Notes under the pieces: model-generated
Told to the model about the DNA's origin: nothing
Databases searched by the model: none
Seen by the model: only the letters and a program-made list of their open reading frames with translations
Program-made: the position numbers and the translations under genes
Part shown: piece by piece, positions 14,614 through 22,241 of the stretch
Layout: every line of letters starts with the position of its first letter
Numbering within the stretch: position 1 is the stretch's first letter
Source: Lachnospiraceae bacterium OM04-12BH
Lineage (GTDB): Bacteria > Bacillota > Clostridia > Lachnospirales > Lachnospiraceae
Reading direction: 5' to 3'
Length of the DNA stretch: 64,000 nt
NCBI GenBank assembly: GCA_003490145.1
Contig: QULQ01000001.1
Span: 248,001 to 312,000 of the forward strand

Positions 14614-15126
14614 CTATAATCCATTATTGATCGGTGGTACATCAAAGGAACCTGATAAGATTTCCTGAAAATCACCGGAAATATCTACAATAGCCGGTGT
14701 TATGATGAATATATAATGAGATATCTTCTGCAGATTCCCACTGATTGCAAAACAGGATCCTGAAGTAAAATCAATGATACGCTGTGCAATATCTACATCA
14801 AGACCTTCCAGGTTCAAAACAACTGTCCGGTTTGCCAGGAGTGTTTCTGTAATCTCTCTCGCATCTTCAATGGATGTCGGCTTGATCACACATACCTCCA
14901 TGCCATTACCAGTTTTTTTATTCTGGCGCATGGGTGTTACCTTTGGCGTCACCTTCTTTGGTGCAGGCTTCTCATCTTCTATTTCTGCATTACTTTCTTT
15001 TGTAATAGAAGGAAGCTTCTTTGGTTTGGACTCTACTGGTTCCTCATCATAATAGTCATCATCATAGTAATCATCATCGTCATCGTTCAGTTTCATCGCA
15101 TTGAGGAATTTATCCATTACTCCCAT
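14614..15126 (-). CDS. sepF: Cell division protein SepF
   Basis: A 170-aa protein that binds FtsZ and anchors it to the membrane. It starts MGVMDKFLNAMKLND, the usual short membrane-targeting helix, followed by an acidic Asp/Tyr-rich linker (about residues 15-70). The C-terminal globular SepF domain (about 85-165) has TSIEDAREITETLLANRTVVLNLEG and QRIIDFTSGSCFAISG. I chose the ATG at 15126, 8 nt after AAGGGG. The upstream neighbour is yggS, the standard yggS-sepF order of Firmicutes, and it is followed by a terminator. Confidence 0.95.
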   Translation of the reverse strand: MGVMDKFLNAMKLNDDDDDYYDDDYYDEEPVESKPKKLPSITKESNAEIEDEKPAPKKVTPKVTPMRQNKKTGNGMEVCVIKPTSIEDAREITETLLANRTVVLNLEGLDVDIAQRIIDFTSGSCFAISGNLQKISHYIFIITPAIVDISGDFQEILSGSFDVPPINNGL

Positions 15127-15141
15127 TTTAAGCACCCCTTT

Positions 15142-15834
15142 TTATACTGCATAATGCCTTTCACCAAAGATGCCTGTACCAACACGTACATATGTAGCAC
15201 CTTCTTCTATGGCAACAGCGTAGTCTCCTGTCATGCCCATTGACAAAACATTCATATTAACATTATCAATGTTTTTTGTTGCAATGTCAACAGATAATTG
15301 CTTTAAATCAGCAAAATATTGACGATTTTTTTCCTCATCCTCTACATATGGTGCTATTGTCATAAGACCACATATTTTTATCCCGTCAAGCAATGCGATC
15401 TTGCGGATCAATGGTTCAGCTTCCTCCATGCTTACACCGAACTTGGATTCTTCCCCTGCTACATTCACTTCGATCAGAATAGAAACGGTAACCTGTTTCT
15501 TCTGTGCTTCTTTGCTGATCTCCCTTGCAAGCTTAATGGAATCTACACTGTGGATCATGGTTACCTTATCAACGATATACTTCACCTTATTGGTCTGCAG
15601 ATGTCCGATCATATGCCAGTGGATATCCTTTGGCATTACTTCGTATTTATCAACAAGCTCCTGTACCTTATTTTCTCCAAACTCACGGCAGCCTTCCTGA
15701 TAAGCTTCCATCAGATCCGGAACCGGTTTGGTCTTACTGACAGCGATCAATGTTACTTCCTTCTCATCCCGCCCTGCTTTCAGGCAGGATTTCTGTATTC
15801 TTTCATTTACATATTTCAGATTTTCTGCAATCAT
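15142..15834 (-). CDS. yggS: PLP homeostasis protein YggS/PROSC family
   Basis: A 230-aa pyridoxal-phosphate-binding TIM-barrel protein that buffers free PLP and affects amino-acid balance. The PLP lysine is K34 in TLIAVSKTKP. Other family motifs are FGENKVQEL, WHMIGHLQTNK, and MTGDYAVAIEEGATYVRVGTGIFG at the C terminus. The ATG at 15834 is preferred over a GTG at 15843 because of AGGAA spacing. It lies between the HlyD-like gene and sepF, 15 bp upstream of the latter. Confidence 0.95.
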   Translation of the reverse strand: MIAENLKYVNERIQKSCLKAGRDEKEVTLIAVSKTKPVPDLMEAYQEGCREFGENKVQELVDKYEVMPKDIHWHMIGHLQTNKVKYIVDKVTMIHSVDSIKLAREISKEAQKKQVTVSILIEVNVAGEESKFGVSMEEAEPLIRKIALLDGIKICGLMTIAPYVEDEEKNRQYFADLKQLSVDIATKNIDNVNMNVLSMGMTGDYAVAIEEGATYVRVGTGIFGERHYAV

Positions 15835-15846
15835 CCTTGACACTTC

Positions 15847-17238
15847 CTATTCATTAATAATTTCATTATCTTCTACTGCCATAGCATCCAGTGCGATATA
15901 ATCATATACGCTGAGACCATACTGTGTATTGGACTTTACAATTGCGTATTCTTCGTTCTGGTATAAAATGTCGATCTGCTTGAAATCGGCATAACCCTTG
16001 TTGATATTATAAACGCCCATCAGGCTTCCCTTTTTGCTGACAGCATACTTTTCTGTAGAATCAGGTTTGATCAGATAATCGCCGCTCCTTAAGGTGCTGT
16101 CATCCAGATAGTATTCTGTTTCTGTGGCATTATAGATCGTTGTTTCAACAAATTCAGTCGTTGCGGTACCTTCTTCCGTATAGCTTTCCCGCATGACCCC
16201 ATCACGACCGTATTCACCGCCCTGGATCACGTATTCACTGGGAACAATGAAAAAGTCCTTCTGTATAATGGAAGAAACCGGGATCTTCAATCCTTTTTCA
16301 TCTTCTGTGATCAGTTCGATCTCTATAAAACGGTCTGTGCAGAAGGTAACCATGGAATTGGTAAAGGTAAGGGATACGAAGGTATCTCCATCAGGATTGG
16401 TGTAGCTCTTTACCTCAGCCCAGGAAGTATCCTGATTTTTCAAAAATCTGATCTTTACATATTCAAGCTCAAGAAGCTCCTGTGCCTTTGCTTCATCCAC
16501 CTGGATCACAATGGACCAGTCCTCATCCTCTGACAGCTTATATACAGGATCACCACGGGCGATAAGGTCATTACTGATGAGCTGTGTTTTTTCATAATCC
16601 TTGTTATCAAACAGATCTTTCGTAAAGTCTTCAAGCTTCAAAGCCTCATAACCATCTACAGAATAGATCACAACACCAGTATCAGGTGCATTACAGAAGG
16701 AAACAAGGCTTGTCGTTCCGGCATTGAGCTTATCAATATTTTTCAGAATATTGGCATTAGCCAGTTTCAGTACAGTACCTTTAACGTCATATTTGAATTC
16801 ATACACAGTTGAAAAGTTTGTTGCATCAAAACCAGAAACAAAACCAAGGATCTCTGATTTCAGTTCTGCCAGATCTTTATCAGACAGTGTTGTTTCTCCA
16901 CTGTTTTCGGCAGAAACATAATCAGAAAGCTTACCAGATTCATCCAGTGTATAAACAAGATTTCCTACGCCGACACGTTCACCTTCTCTGGCATAGTAAT
17001 TAATGTACCCCGCCTGGTCAGCTGTAATGATCTTTTCATTTCGCAAGGCGATTCCCTGATAAATATTATTGGCTGAGAGAGACCCCTCCTTTACTTCATA
17101 AGGGACTACATGCTTGGCTGTGAAGTATCCAAACACACAGATGATAATATAGATCAGGATAACAGCGAAAATGACCATTCCAATATTGATATTCAGAGGT
17201 TTTCTGTATTTTACCACATTGTTCCGGGATGCATTCAA
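15847..17238 (-). CDS. HlyD-like membrane-fusion-type protein
   Basis: A 463-aa membrane protein. After a basic N terminus a single transmembrane helix (about residues 18-41, IGMVIFAVILIYIIICVFGYF) leads to an extracytoplasmic region. Residues around 45-110 form a lipoyl-like barrel (AGYINYYAREGERVGVGNLVYTLD) as in HlyD/AcrA adaptors, and a later beta-rich region ends in an acidic tail. No ABC or RND transporter gene is nearby. The start is TTG at 17238 after GGAG. Its place beside yggS and sepF suggests a cell-envelope or division role; that role is inferred from position only. Confidence 0.75.
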   Translation of the reverse strand: MNASRNNVVKYRKPLNINIGMVIFAVILIYIIICVFGYFTAKHVVPYEVKEGSLSANNIYQGIALRNEKIITADQAGYINYYAREGERVGVGNLVYTLDESGKLSDYVSAENSGETTLSDKDLAELKSEILGFVSGFDATNFSTVYEFKYDVKGTVLKLANANILKNIDKLNAGTTSLVSFCNAPDTGVVIYSVDGYEALKLEDFTKDLFDNKDYEKTQLISNDLIARGDPVYKLSEDEDWSIVIQVDEAKAQELLELEYVKIRFLKNQDTSWAEVKSYTNPDGDTFVSLTFTNSMVTFCTDRFIEIELITEDEKGLKIPVSSIIQKDFFIVPSEYVIQGGEYGRDGVMRESYTEEGTATTEFVETTIYNATETEYYLDDSTLRSGDYLIKPDSTEKYAVSKKGSLMGVYNINKGYADFKQIDILYQNEEYAIVKSNTQYGLSVYDYIALDAMAVEDNEIINE

Positions 17239-17270
17239 TGGTCAGACTCCAATCTTTTCCTTTTCAGAAC

Positions 17271-17299
17271 AAGAACCCCAGATATTTTCCGGGGTTCCT
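17271..17299 (-). terminator. Possible terminator after the P-loop-like gene
   Basis: GAACCCC (17273-17279) and GGGGTTC (17291-17297) form a 7-bp stem with an 11-nt loop. On the minus strand it is followed by TTGTTC, a weak T tract. It lies between the P-loop-like gene and the HlyD-like gene. Confidence 0.45.
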
Positions 17300-17322
17300 G
17301 CTGTTACCTTTTCTACTGCTGA

Positions 17323-17742
17323 TTATAATGAAACGATGATCTTTTCTTTCAGTGAAGCAGGAAGCTCCGCTTCGTCACGGGAAACACTAAGTACAAAATC
17401 AATTCCAAACTTTTCTCCAATAGCATCAAGCTTTTTGATGATAGGCTCTATTTCAGCTTCTTCTGCGCATGCAATCTTTAAGAAGCTGTCAAAATACATC
17501 TGCTGCAGATCATGATCCTGTGAAACAATACCGCAGACAAATCCGAGAAATTCCTCCGGACTGGTGATCAGATAAGAGGAAACATCGATTAATCTGATCT
17601 TATTATTTAATTCATACATATGTTTGGTGCTTTTATCCAGATATACAATATTTCCAGATACAGACTGTACTTCACTATTTACTTTGTCAAGAAGCTGTTT
17701 TGTTTTGCCTTTTCCCTTTTTTCCTACAATTAACTGAACCAT
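17323..17742 (-). CDS. Small P-loop-like protein of unknown function
   Basis: A 139-aa cytoplasmic protein not confidently assigned. Residues 7-14 (GKKGKGKTK) look like a Walker A loop, and the segment NIVYLDKSTKHMYELNNKIRLIDV could hold a Walker B-like strand. The second half is acidic and helical (EEAEIEPIIKKLDAIGEKFG). It has a good AGGAGGG site before the ATG. Related genes in Clostridia are sometimes labelled PilT or twitching ATPase, but this one is far too short for that and lacks the family's motifs. It sits among envelope and division genes. Confidence 0.7.
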   Translation of the reverse strand: MVQLIVGKKGKGKTKQLLDKVNSEVQSVSGNIVYLDKSTKHMYELNNKIRLIDVSSYLITSPEEFLGFVCGIVSQDHDLQQMYFDSFLKIACAEEAEIEPIIKKLDAIGEKFGIDFVLSVSRDEAELPASLKEKIIVSL

Positions 17743-17843
17743 CGGTAAACCCTCCTGTAGTATGATTTGGTACTGCTTTTGACAGCACCTTCAAGAAATA
17801 ACCCTGTTTTTATTATAAGATAGAAAGTGCCAAATGACAACCG

Positions 17844-18842
17844 TTATTTGTTAATTCCGGAAAGGAGGCTGCTCATCTCATCATACAGATCTTCTCTGCT
17901 TTCGGCTCTCATGATCACAGAAATGTAAGGATTTCCGGATGTATCTCTTGACACGAGCACAAGGCAGTGTCCGGCTGCATTAGTTGTACCTGTCTTTCCT
18001 CCAAGTACTGTGATCCCGGAAGGTGCATCTGCATTTCCCTGCAGATAATAATTGGTACTGTTAACCGACAGATCCTTGGCGTTTCCGCTTTTGTCATAAT
18101 ATACTGTCTGATATTCTTTCATATGTATGATCTCATTGAACCGGTCATACTGAATCGCTGCATTGGTGATCAGATACATATCATATACCGTTGTATAATG
18201 GTCATTATCAGAAAGACCATGGGGATTTACAAAGTGAGAATTGGTTGCCCCGATCTCAAGTGCTTCCTGATTCATCATGTCGGCAAACGCTTCGACTGAT
18301 CCGGCAATTCCTTCTGCAATCATAATGGCGGCATCATTGGCTGAATTGATCAGAAGTACATGAAGTGCCTGATCCAGGGTCATCTGATCCCCTTCCTTCA
18401 GCCCACAGGTCTGTGCTCCGGATTCCAGATTCCTGACATTGGCAGATGCTGTCAGTGTGGTATCCATGGAACCATATTTTAATGCTACCAGTGCCGTCAT
18501 GATCTTGGTCAGACTGGCCGGATACAGCTTTTCATATACGTTTTTGGCATATAAAGTATTTCTGCCATTTACATTGAACAACCCGGCACCATCGGCCTTG
18601 GAGGTATCTATTCCGGGAATAGATATATCTGAGGATACTACACAGAGATCAGAAGCAAACGGCTCTGCATTTAAATTTTTTTCTTCAATATTAACAAGAC
18701 GCAGACTGCTGACATCTGAATTGACAGTATATGCCATATCATATCTGCTCTGTCCACAGCCTGTCAGTAAAAGCATCATACAGGAGCAAAGAACTGATAC
18801 GCTGCGCTTTATCTGCATTTTCTGCCTATTTGTAATTTTCAC
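17844..18842 (-). CDS. D-alanyl-D-alanine carboxypeptidase, lipoprotein-anchored (S11 family)
   Basis: A 332-aa penicillin-binding protein of the DacA/DacF type that trims the last D-Ala of peptidoglycan stem peptides. The N terminus is a lipoprotein signal with lipobox LLTGC, Cys29 being the lipidated residue, so it is tethered outside the membrane by lipid rather than by a C-terminal helix. Active-site motifs are S110-L-T-K113, S166-A-N168 and K282-T-G. The start appears to be a GTG at 18842 that overlaps the mgsA stop by 17 bp. Confidence 0.92.
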   Translation of the reverse strand: MKITNRQKMQIKRSVSVLCSCMMLLLTGCGQSRYDMAYTVNSDVSSLRLVNIEEKNLNAEPFASDLCVVSSDISIPGIDTSKADGAGLFNVNGRNTLYAKNVYEKLYPASLTKIMTALVALKYGSMDTTLTASANVRNLESGAQTCGLKEGDQMTLDQALHVLLINSANDAAIMIAEGIAGSVEAFADMMNQEALEIGATNSHFVNPHGLSDNDHYTTVYDMYLITNAAIQYDRFNEIIHMKEYQTVYYDKSGNAKDLSVNSTNYYLQGNADAPSGITVLGGKTGTTNAAGHCLVLVSRDTSGNPYISVIMRAESREDLYDEMSSLLSGINK

Positions 18843-19221
18843 GCCACTCCATATCTCCTCTGTCCAGGGACTTGATCAAAAGCTCAGCGGTGGCAAGATT
18901 GGTTGCCAGTGGAATATTATATACATCACAGAATTTGACTACATTGTTTACATCCGGTTCATGATGCTTCTGTGTCAGCGGATCTCTCAGGAAAATAACA
19001 AGATCAAGCTGATTATGTTCAATCTGCGCACAGAGCTGCTGTTCCCCACCTAGGTGCCCTGCCAGATATTTATGTATCGTCAGATTGGTTACTTCCTCCA
19101 CAAGACGTCCTGTTGTTCCTGTAGCATAGAGTTCATTTTTGCTCAATATGCCCCGATAGGCAATGCAGAAATTCTGCATCAGCTTCTTTTTGGCATCATG
19201 GGCAATTAATGCAATATTCAT
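18826..19221 (-). CDS. mgsA: Methylglyoxal synthase with Asp to Glu at a catalytic position
   Basis: A 131-aa enzyme that converts dihydroxyacetone phosphate to methylglyoxal and phosphate, a bypass of lower glycolysis. Conserved elements are IAHD (D9), LYATGTTG (32-39), RDPL (D80), HEPDV (D90) and ATNLATAELLI. In E. coli the catalytic Asp71 lies in GPMGGDQQVGA. Here the matching segment is GHLGGEQQLCA (55-65), so the catalytic Asp is Glu60 and Pro is replaced by His. The codon is GAA on direct reading. Activity may be altered. It lies 47 bp downstream of rodA. Confidence 0.92.
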   Translation of the reverse strand: MNIALIAHDAKKKLMQNFCIAYRGILSKNELYATGTTGRLVEEVTNLTIHKYLAGHLGGEQQLCAQIEHNQLDLVIFLRDPLTQKHHEPDVNNVVKFCDVYNIPLATNLATAELLIKSLDRGDMEWRENYK

Positions 19222-19268
19222 AAGTAATTTGCCCTTCCCTTCTCACAGATTTTCTCTTTCAGTATACA

Positions 19269-20384
19269 CTATTTTTGTTTACATTGTAACCCCACATTTA
19301 AAACTAATCCAATTCCGATAAAGGAACTGATCAGCGATGTCAGACCATAACTGACAAATGGCAGAGGAAGACCGGTATTTGGCAGCAGATAAGTAACTAC
19401 ACCTATATTGATAAAGCTTTGGAAACCGATCAGGGCACCGATCCCGGTAGCAATCACCGCTCCTGCTGTATCTTTTGCTTTTCTTGCCACCGCAAAGCAT
19501 TCAAGACTGATCAGGAGAAGCAGGATTACAACTGCGGAAGAACCAATAAACCCAAACTCCTCCCCAATGACCGCATAGATAAAATCTGTTTCCTGTTCAG
19601 AAATAAAGTTTGCATTTTTTACCGAACTGATCTGGTTTGTCTTATAGCCTTTTCCGGTAAGCTGTCCGGAGCCGATAGCCATTACCGAATATTCCTGCTG
19701 ATAGCCAAGGGTATTGGCATACTCTTCTTTGTTAAAGAAGGCAATGATACGATTGCCCTGATATGTAGTATCTCCGCTGAATATCTTCTGATCCGGCTGC
19801 AGAATGAGAAAGATCAGGATTACGGCAGCCGGAATGGCTACAGCCAGAACACCGGCTATCAGCTTCCAGCTGATTCCTGCCACAAACATGATGGATGCAA
19901 AAATAAGGCAGAACACAATGGTTGTAGAAAGATCTGGCTGTGAAACGATAAGAAATGCCAGAATACCGAATAAAACGACAGACAGTACAATATACTTTAC
20001 TGTATTCAGTCTTTCCCTGTTCTTTCTCAGAAACTCGGCAAAGAACAGGATCATGAATATTTTGGCAATCTCGGACGGCTGGAACCGGAAACCACCGATA
20101 TCCAGCCATCTCTGTGCACCGCCGCCTTCATCCCCGATGAAGATGACAAGAGCAAGCAATACTACATTTGCTGCATAAATGAGCCAGTAGAGCTTCAGTA
20201 TGATCGAATAGTCAAACAGGGAAAGTGCGATCATGATAGCCACACCTGCCGCAAATCCGCCAATCTGTCTTGACTGCAGACTTTCCTGTGCACTTCCTAC
20301 GGCAATGATCCCGATCATCGATATGGCAAGCACAAGAAATATCAGTTTGAAATTATAATTCCGTAATTTATACTGTCTCAGCAT
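19269..20384 (-). CDS. rodA: RodA/FtsW-family peptidoglycan glycosyltransferase
   Basis: A 371-aa SEDS polymerase with about ten membrane helices that builds glycan strands from lipid II during elongation. Family motifs include GDEGGGAQRWLDIGGFRFQPSEIAKI (about residues 80-110), IGSGQLTGKG, NFISEQETDFIYAVIGEEFGF and LPFVSYGLTSL near the C terminus. The neighbourhood (PBP2, MreBCD and MinCDE) supports RodA rather than FtsW. The ATG at 20384 follows AAGGA. The gene lies 24 bp downstream of minE, on the same transcript. Confidence 0.95.
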   Translation of the reverse strand: MLRQYKLRNYNFKLIFLVLAISMIGIIAVGSAQESLQSRQIGGFAAGVAIMIALSLFDYSIILKLYWLIYAANVVLLALVIFIGDEGGGAQRWLDIGGFRFQPSEIAKIFMILFFAEFLRKNRERLNTVKYIVLSVVLFGILAFLIVSQPDLSTTIVFCLIFASIMFVAGISWKLIAGVLAVAIPAAVILIFLILQPDQKIFSGDTTYQGNRIIAFFNKEEYANTLGYQQEYSVMAIGSGQLTGKGYKTNQISSVKNANFISEQETDFIYAVIGEEFGFIGSSAVVILLLLISLECFAVARKAKDTAGAVIATGIGALIGFQSFINIGVVTYLLPNTGLPLPFVSYGLTSLISSFIGIGLVLNVGLQCKQK

Positions 20385-20408
20385 ATAAGTAAATCCTTAC
20401 CTCTTCTA

Positions 20409-20678
20409 TCATTTGCTGTGAAGATCCAGAATCGGAATATTGGCATACAGTGTCGGCATTTTGCCATCATGCCCTTTTACTCCCGTTTTGCTGATCTGGA
20501 TCTCCATGGATTTTGTATCTATCTGCATATATTTCGATATAACTTTTGCAATATCTGTTTTTATCATTTCCATCATTTCCGGTGAGCAGTTTACTCTGTC
20601 GGAGATCAGAAGAATCTTAAGCCTGTCTTTTGCAATTTCTCTGGATTTTTTCCGTGAAAAAAAATGTTTGAATCCCAT
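20409..20678 (-). CDS. minE: Cell division topological specificity factor MinE
   Basis: An 89-aa protein that stimulates MinD ATPase and drives Min oscillation, keeping the division inhibitor away from midcell. It starts MGFKHFFSRKKSREIAKDRL, the membrane-targeting and anti-MinCD helix, and the C terminus holds the dimerization strands. I chose the ATG at 20678, 8 nt after AGGAGG; a GTG three codons earlier is overlapped by the site. It follows minD closely. Confidence 0.94.
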   Translation of the reverse strand: MGFKHFFSRKKSREIAKDRLKILLISDRVNCSPEMMEMIKTDIAKVISKYMQIDTKSMEIQISKTGVKGHDGKMPTLYANIPILDLHSK

Positions 20679-20690
20679 ATCAGCCACCTC

Positions 20691-21482
20691 CTAGTTCTTC
20701 CGAAATATTCCTGACACTCTGGTCCAAAAGGAAAAGCTTTTTTCAAATTCAAGAAAAGGCATTTCCTTTCCGGTTACCCTGTAGCATATGTTCTGATATG
20801 CTCTTCCTGCCAGTGTATTATTTCCAACCAGTGGTTCTCCCTGATTTGTGGCGATCACCACATTTTCATCATCTGGTACAATACCGATCAGTGGAACTGA
20901 AAGAATATCGATCACATCGGATGCACTCATCATTTCTCCGCGCTTTACCATATCCGGACGTAGTCTGTTGATCACCAGATCTATCTGTTTGAAGTCATTG
21001 GCCTCCAAAAGACCAATAATACGATCTGCATCGCGGATCGCAGATACCTCAGGTGTTGTTACCACAAGCGCCCTGTCAGCACCGGCAATGGCGTTCTTAA
21101 ATCCCTGTTCAATCCCTGCCGGACAGTCCAGGATGATATAATCAAACTGCTCCCGGAGCTGATTGATCATACGGACCATCTGTTCCGGAGTTACTGCTGT
21201 TTTATCCTTTGTCTGGGCTGATGGCATCAGATAAAGACTTGGATGACGTTTGTCCTTGATCAATGCCTGCTTGATACGGCATTTATTTTCTACCACATCT
21301 ACAAGGTTATAAACAATCCGGTTTTCCAGCCCCATGACTACATCCAGATTGCGCAGACCGATATCGGTATCGATCAGAACCACCCTTTTCCCCATTGCTG
21401 CAAGACCCGTTCCTACGTTTGCGGAAGTAGTGGTCTTTCCTACCCCGCCTTTCCCTGATGTGACGACAATTACTTCACTCAT
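20691..21482 (-). CDS. minD: Septum site-determining ATPase MinD
   Basis: A 263-aa ParA-type ATPase that binds membrane as an ATP dimer and recruits MinC. The deviant Walker A is GKGGVGKTT with K11 and K16. Switch and base motifs are DTDIGLRNLDVVMGLENR and ILDCPAGIEQGF. The C terminus (FLEFEKSFSFWTRVSGIFRK) is the amphipathic membrane-targeting helix, set after a longer linker than in E. coli. An AGGAGG site precedes the ATG. minC is upstream and minE downstream. Confidence 0.97.
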   Translation of the reverse strand: MSEVIVVTSGKGGVGKTTTSANVGTGLAAMGKRVVLIDTDIGLRNLDVVMGLENRIVYNLVDVVENKCRIKQALIKDKRHPSLYLMPSAQTKDKTAVTPEQMVRMINQLREQFDYIILDCPAGIEQGFKNAIAGADRALVVTTPEVSAIRDADRIIGLLEANDFKQIDLVINRLRPDMVKRGEMMSASDVIDILSVPLIGIVPDDENVVIATNQGEPLVGNNTLAGRAYQNICYRVTGKEMPFLEFEKSFSFWTRVSGIFRKN

Positions 21483-21538
21483 AGTTTATCCTCCTCAAAC
21501 TGTTGTGAATCAATTTCGTCCCCTGAGGCATATCCTGT

Positions 21539-22219
21539 TTAAAGTGGCATGTCACTCAGTAATTCTTTGGTAAGGGAATCCATAACGATTTTTTTGTTTT
21601 TTACGTATGCGATTTTCGGCTGTACCTTTGGCTTAATGCCCCATTTTGATTTCTCTTTGGCATGATATTTGAAATCACCGATTTTTAATTTTTCCGGCGA
21701 CATTTCAAGCGCTGCTACATAATGGCCATCACTGCCATTTCCTCCGGCATAGGCCTCTCCATATAGCCCGCCAAGAACAATGATATCCCGTGCGGATATA
21801 ATGGCTGATCCGGGATAAACATCTCCAAGGATCACTATGCTGTATTCTGTTTCCAGTACTTCACCATTTTTTAATGTGCCTTTATAAAACTGGCCGGCAC
21901 TGTTCCCATTTCCGTCTTCTGAAAAGTCTGTTTCAGAAATAGCTTTTATAAACATCCTGTCAGTATCTTCATCATCACTTACGAGACACAGGATATGAAT
22001 ATCAGAATTCTCTGATATGATATTTAAAAGGGTATTTTCTTCCTCTTCCGTCAGCTTCCGGCCCTTGATGGACAGAGCCATTTTTGCATCCTTGAAAAAA
22101 TCTCTGGATTCACGGAAACGTATTGCAGTTTCCTGCAGGATCTCTTCAAATGTGTCTGCTTCGGAAAGATGAAGCACAATACCATTTGGAAAACTTTTTA
22201 TAATGACAGATTGTTTCAA
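21539..22219 (-). CDS. minC: Septum site-determining protein MinC
   Basis: A 226-aa division inhibitor that blocks FtsZ assembly when bound to MinD. The N-terminal FtsZ-inhibiting domain (about 1-100) begins LKQSVIIKSFPNGI. The C-terminal beta-helix domain has DVYPGSAIISARDIIVLGGLYGEAYAG. I place the start at a TTG at 22219, 9 nt after AAAGGCGG; the frame remains open further upstream into the PBP2 gene but without a site. TTG suggests low translation. It lies 22 bp after PBP2. Confidence 0.9.
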   Translation of the reverse strand: MKQSVIIKSFPNGIVLHLSEADTFEEILQETAIRFRESRDFFKDAKMALSIKGRKLTEEEENTLLNIISENSDIHILCLVSDDEDTDRMFIKAISETDFSEDGNGNSAGQFYKGTLKNGEVLETEYSIVILGDVYPGSAIISARDIIVLGGLYGEAYAGGNGSDGHYVAALEMSPEKLKIGDFKYHAKEKSKWGIKPKVQPKIAYVKNKKIVMDSLTKELLSDMPL

Positions 22220-22241
22220 TGAATATAGCCGCCTTTCTGTT

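Noticed and set aside
17323..17742. PilT-type twitching ATPase
   Set aside because: Far shorter than PilT and without Asp and His boxes; only a Walker-A-like loop is visible.
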